The position numbers and the translations under genes are program-made. The notes under the pieces were generated by a model, which had not been told where the DNA came from, did no database searches, and worked only from the letters and a program-made list of their open reading frames with translations. This document shows, piece after piece, positions 7,522 through 10,000 of a stretch of 10,000 nt of DNA (positions within the stretch are counted from its first letter, which is position 1; every line of letters starts with the position of its first letter). The DNA comes from Leishmania donovani (Eukaryota > Euglenozoa > Kinetoplastea > Trypanosomatida > Trypanosomatidae): the NCBI RefSeq assembly GCF_000227135.1, contig NC_018238.1:389932-399931 (forward strand), read 5' to 3'.

Positions 7522-7985
7522 ATCCCTGCCAGTGCTCAACCGCTTCTTGTGGCGGCAGGGCGTGAGGTCCTGGACGGCGTTGCGTGGAGGAGGGGCGACC
7601 TGCCAGGGCGAACACGCTTCTGCGATCGATATGGTGGGCAGAGTGTCGGCGTGACTCGAGCGTCTCCCACCCCCGGCCCTCACACTGTCTACTGGCGTGG
7701 GGGTGCCTGAGTGCCACCCGCGAGGAGGATGCACGACGTGGCGACCTGCCTGATGGGGGAGCGGCTGTGAGGCGACATGCGAGGCGGCGGATTTGTAGAG
7801 TCTGGGGCAGAGGCCGTGCTGCGATGACTGGGTCCGCATCGCTGTAACGCGCGTGTCTAGGGCTGCTGCGCGCGACGTGATGGGCGCCTGTGGGGCAGGC
7901 CGTGTGGTGGTGGTGGTGGTGTCGAGGGGAGCACTGACCTCATGCTGTATGGCAGAGAATGACCACGCGAGAGAAAGAAGAGCTT
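7522..7985 (+). mobile_element. Putative SIDER-like degenerate retroposon remnant in the beta-adaptin 3'UTR
   Basis: This block differs sharply from the rest of the spacers: G-rich and purine-rich where they are pyrimidine-rich, without long open frames. It contains a GT/GGT repeat at 7904-7922 and an 11-nt direct repeat (GGCGACCTGCC at 7594-7604 and 7740-7750). It also has two 7-bp inverted repeats (7524-7530/7554-7560 and 7668-7674/7699-7705) and ends in a GA-rich stretch (about 7968-7982). Its general look, its length of about 0.45-0.55 kb and its position in a 3'UTR recall the SIDER2 short degenerate retroposons of Leishmania. Those elements are known to lie mainly in 3'UTRs and can promote mRNA decay or modulate translation. 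The wording of the sequence feels familiar from Leishmania UTR repeats, but I cannot align it here. Boundaries are approximate and no target-site duplication was found. Confidence 0.45.
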
Positions 7986-9152
7986 CTACGGCTGGACTGG
8001 CTGGCGCGCATTGCCATGCCTGTGTGCGTGTGAGTGCGTGTCTATCGCAACTCTTCTCCTCCCCTCTCTCGCCCAGTCGTTTCTTGGAGGATGCGTGTTG
8101 AAGGGAAAGACTGAGTCACCGGTAGCGGCCAGAGGTGGCGAGCGCCTCACATGCGCCCGTGTGCGTATCGCTATACCTATTGCATGCACACAACTTTCTG
8201 TATCTCTGTTCGCTTGCGCGTGTCTCTCCTCCGCCTTCCGCGGAGCCTTGCGCGAGTAGGTGTGCATTCATCGATGATGACGGTGCTCGCTGCTGTGCAG
8301 TTGCTAGCGCTGTTTGAAGGGCACATATACGTGCAAGCAACGATACGGAGATAGGCAAGCAGTCGCGGAACTAGCGCCACGGGTAGCAAGGTCGGCGTGG
8401 AAGCTGCCTTGTGCGAGGGAGACAAACCAAAAGAAAATCACGGGGTGTCCTCGCTATAGAGCTTCGGAAGTGGGAGGGGCGTAATCGCCATCTCACTGTG
8501 TCTTCGATGCCTGGAAGGAGGTCAACGCTGACGGTGCGGTGTTGTGTGTCGAGCGCGATGACGCCGCATCTGCCGAGGGCAAGGGCCCCTTGCTGCCCTC
8601 TCTTCGCCTCTATCCTTCTTCCGTCCGTGTACTGCTTGGTCTGGTGCTTGGCAGACGGCAGCGACGATGTACTGCTGCACTGAAGGTCTCACGTGATTAT
8701 CCTTTTTCTTATAGCTGTACTCGCTCACTTCCCTCTCTTTCTTCGCCCGTTTTCCTGTGCCTTGCTGCCATTTCTGCCCTTCTCATTCACGAACACGCCA
8801 ACACGTTTCACGGTCCATGTGCTGCTGACATCTCCCCCCCCTTTCGCGTCGTGTACACCTTTGCCTCCTCATCACCCCTCGCACAGTTTCATGCTTCTAG
8901 CTCTTCGCGCACCTCCCTGAAAACAAAACAGAAAAACGCTATCTCCGGTTCCCGCTCTATTACGGCCCCCCTCAACAGACAAGCGAAAACGAATCTTGAC
9001 GACGACAAGGAAACGATCATCTTCCTTTGCGCGCCCTCTAACCACAATCTCATTTTGGATACTGCTGTTGTTGCCGCGTTGCTGGCGCCCCCCTTTTTGG
9101 TTGTGTTGTGTTTCCCTCCTCTCTCTCCTCTTCCTCCTCCCTCTCCCCCTCC
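7986..9152 (+). other. Long spacer / 3'UTR without a convincing gene
   Basis: No gene is supported here. The first part (to about 8530) has mixed composition. The region from about 8600 is increasingly T/C-rich, with clusters of CT and C runs, and short A-rich patches occur near 8410-8440 and 8920-8945. A 258-codon open frame at 8539-9315 contains no ATG at all and begins only at GTG, so it is not a credible eukaryotic gene. No tRNA, snoRNA or rRNA was recognised. Confidence 0.65.
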
Positions 9153-9167
9153 TGTGTGTGTGTGTGT
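9153..9167 (+). repeat. TG microsatellite after CT-rich tract
   Basis: A short TG repeat directly follows a long CT-rich stretch (about 9114-9152). It is simple-sequence spacer DNA. Confidence 0.75.
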
Positions 9168-9582
9168 CCCTGTCTGGTTGTGTGAGGAAAAACGTTTTTG
9201 TTTTTGTGTGTCTCCCTGCACCGGTCTCTGTTGCGCGGATTCCCATTGGCAATCGACAAGCGGGGAGGAAGAGGAGTGCATACGTGTCGCGCGTAGCGTA
9301 GACACTCGATTGTAGTGGGCTGCGTCAGCCAACGTGCGAAACACCGTTGCTTTTCCTCGCTACTGTATTTTTCTTTTCTATTATTTGTCTTGCGCTGTCC
9401 TCCCACTCGTGTCGAGCAGCAACGCCATCAGCCGCAAGAGGCGAAGAGACGAAGGAATCTACCACGCAACGAAGCACAACGAAAACAAACATACATCTGT
9501 GATTTTTTTATCGTGACTTGCTTTCCGTGCCCTGCTCTGTTCCCATCCCTCCTTTTTGGTTTGTTTTGTTGTGCTGTTTCTC
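9168..9582 (+). other. Spacer, pyrimidine-rich, no gene seen
   Basis: This is a T-rich and CT-rich stretch with an interspersed A-rich patch at about 9425-9500. An ATG-started frame at 9334-9516 encodes about 60 residues of low information content and lacks recognisable motifs. Nothing else can be supported. Confidence 0.6.
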
Positions 9583-9618
9583 CCACCACCACCACCAGCA
9601 CCAGCACCACCGCCACCA
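9583..9618 (+). repeat. CCA/CAC triplet-rich tract
   Basis: The + strand carries an imperfect CCA repeat with two CAG and one CGC interruptions. The - strand is therefore a run of GGT units. It is followed by CT/T tracts including T10 at 9638-9647. Confidence 0.75.
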
Positions 9619-9700
9619 TCCCTTTTTTCCCTCTTTCTTTTTTTTTTCGTGAGTCGACGTGGTGGCACTTGAAGCAAGGCGAAAAGCTCCAACGCCGTCG

Positions 9701-9722
9701 CACACACACACACACACACACA
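9701..9722 (+). repeat. (CA)11 microsatellite, first copy
   Basis: This is a perfect dinucleotide repeat of 11 CA units, preceded by GTCG and followed by ATACGC. Confidence 0.95.
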
Positions 9723-9825
9723 ATACGCACATCTATATCTTATACATACACGAAGCCAGACCCCAGCACCGAAAAACAAATACATTCAAAAACACAAACA
9801 CACACGCACACAAAAAAAGAAGAAG

Positions 9826-9998
9826 CCCCCTCCTCCAACACACACACACACACACACACACTTTCCTCTCCCCCTCGGCTCTCTCCGTCTCTTTACTCGT
9901 CGTCTTTATCCTCATTTTTGTCACATCACATTTTCTTCGTTTTTTTTTTTTCATTTGATTTTCGTGTTCGTCTCTCCCTATCTCGTCATATCTCACAG
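9826..9998 (+). promoter_or_regulatory. Predicted polypyrimidine region and spliced-leader acceptor of the next gene
   Basis: From 9826 to 9996 there is no AG dinucleotide on the + strand (171 nt), and the stretch ends in CACAG with AG at 9997-9998. It contains CT-rich tracts (about 9861-9910), a T12 run (9940-9951) and a TCTCTCCC tract shortly before the AG. This is the expected form of a strong trans-splice acceptor. It implies that the next + strand gene starts just past the window's right edge. The AG-free length is partly explained by the low G content of the region. Confidence 0.55.
9839..9860 (+). repeat. (CA)11 microsatellite, second copy
   Basis: This is a perfect dinucleotide repeat of 11 CA units, the same length as the copy at 9701-9722. 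It is followed directly by a C and then a CT-rich tract. A shorter imperfect CA stretch (about 9791-9811) lies between the two. Confidence 0.95.
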
Positions 9999-10000
9999 AC

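Noticed and set aside
8539..9315. 258-codon open frame on the + strand
   Set aside because: It contains no ATG, beginning only at GTG. Its product is translated CT/TG tracts (P, S, L, V and C runs) without recognisable motifs.
1..10000. Search by eye for tRNA, snoRNA, CRISPR-like arrays, prokaryotic operon signals and integrases
   Set aside because: No cloverleaf with a T-loop consensus, no regularly spaced direct repeats with spacers, no Shine-Dalgarno-led gene series and no recombinase motifs were seen. The window is eukaryotic spacer and three unrelated conserved genes.

Overview
The window looks like nuclear DNA of a trypanosomatid protist, most probably Leishmania. Three lines of evidence support this. 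The coding regions are GC-rich and intronless and all lie on the + strand. The genes are separated by long (1.2-2.5 kb) pyrimidine-rich spacers full of CT, T, TG and CA tracts, as expected for polycistronic transcription units processed by spliced-leader trans-splicing. The recognisable proteins are eukaryotic but diverged, with low-complexity expansions typical of Leishmania. Genus is an inference; no search could be run.

Layout. Positions 2-238 hold the last 78 codons of cytosolic ribosomal protein RPS5 (uS7). Positions 239-1403 are spacer, with a good predicted trans-splice acceptor at 1210-1211 and a start-stop upstream ORF (ATG TAG) at 1264-1269. Positions 1404-2858 encode a 484-residue protein whose last 39 residues are a HIT-type zinc finger ending RCLKFTV, the signature of ZNHIT1/Vps71, a subunit of SWR1/SRCAP chromatin remodellers. 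Positions 2859-4489 are spacer with simple repeats and several candidate acceptors. Positions 4490-7465 encode a 991-residue beta-type adaptin (large subunit of a vesicle adaptor complex) with trunk, hinge and two-lobed appendage. Positions 7466-10000 contain no convincing gene. They hold a G-rich block at about 7522-7985 that resembles a SIDER-type degenerate retroposon, then a long 3'UTR-like stretch, then a repeat-rich, pyrimidine-rich region. A 171-nt stretch without any AG ends in AG at 9997-9998, probably the splice acceptor of a gene just beyond the window.

The three genes (translation, chromatin, membrane traffic) have no shared pathway. Their co-orientation reflects the trypanosomatid habit of co-transcribing unrelated genes, with control exerted after transcription through UTRs. 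I found no novel multi-gene system. The points most worth checking are the start-stop uORF, the SIDER-like block, the unusual insertion and apparently clathrin-box-free hinge of the beta-adaptin, and the large low-complexity extension of the ZNHIT1-like protein.
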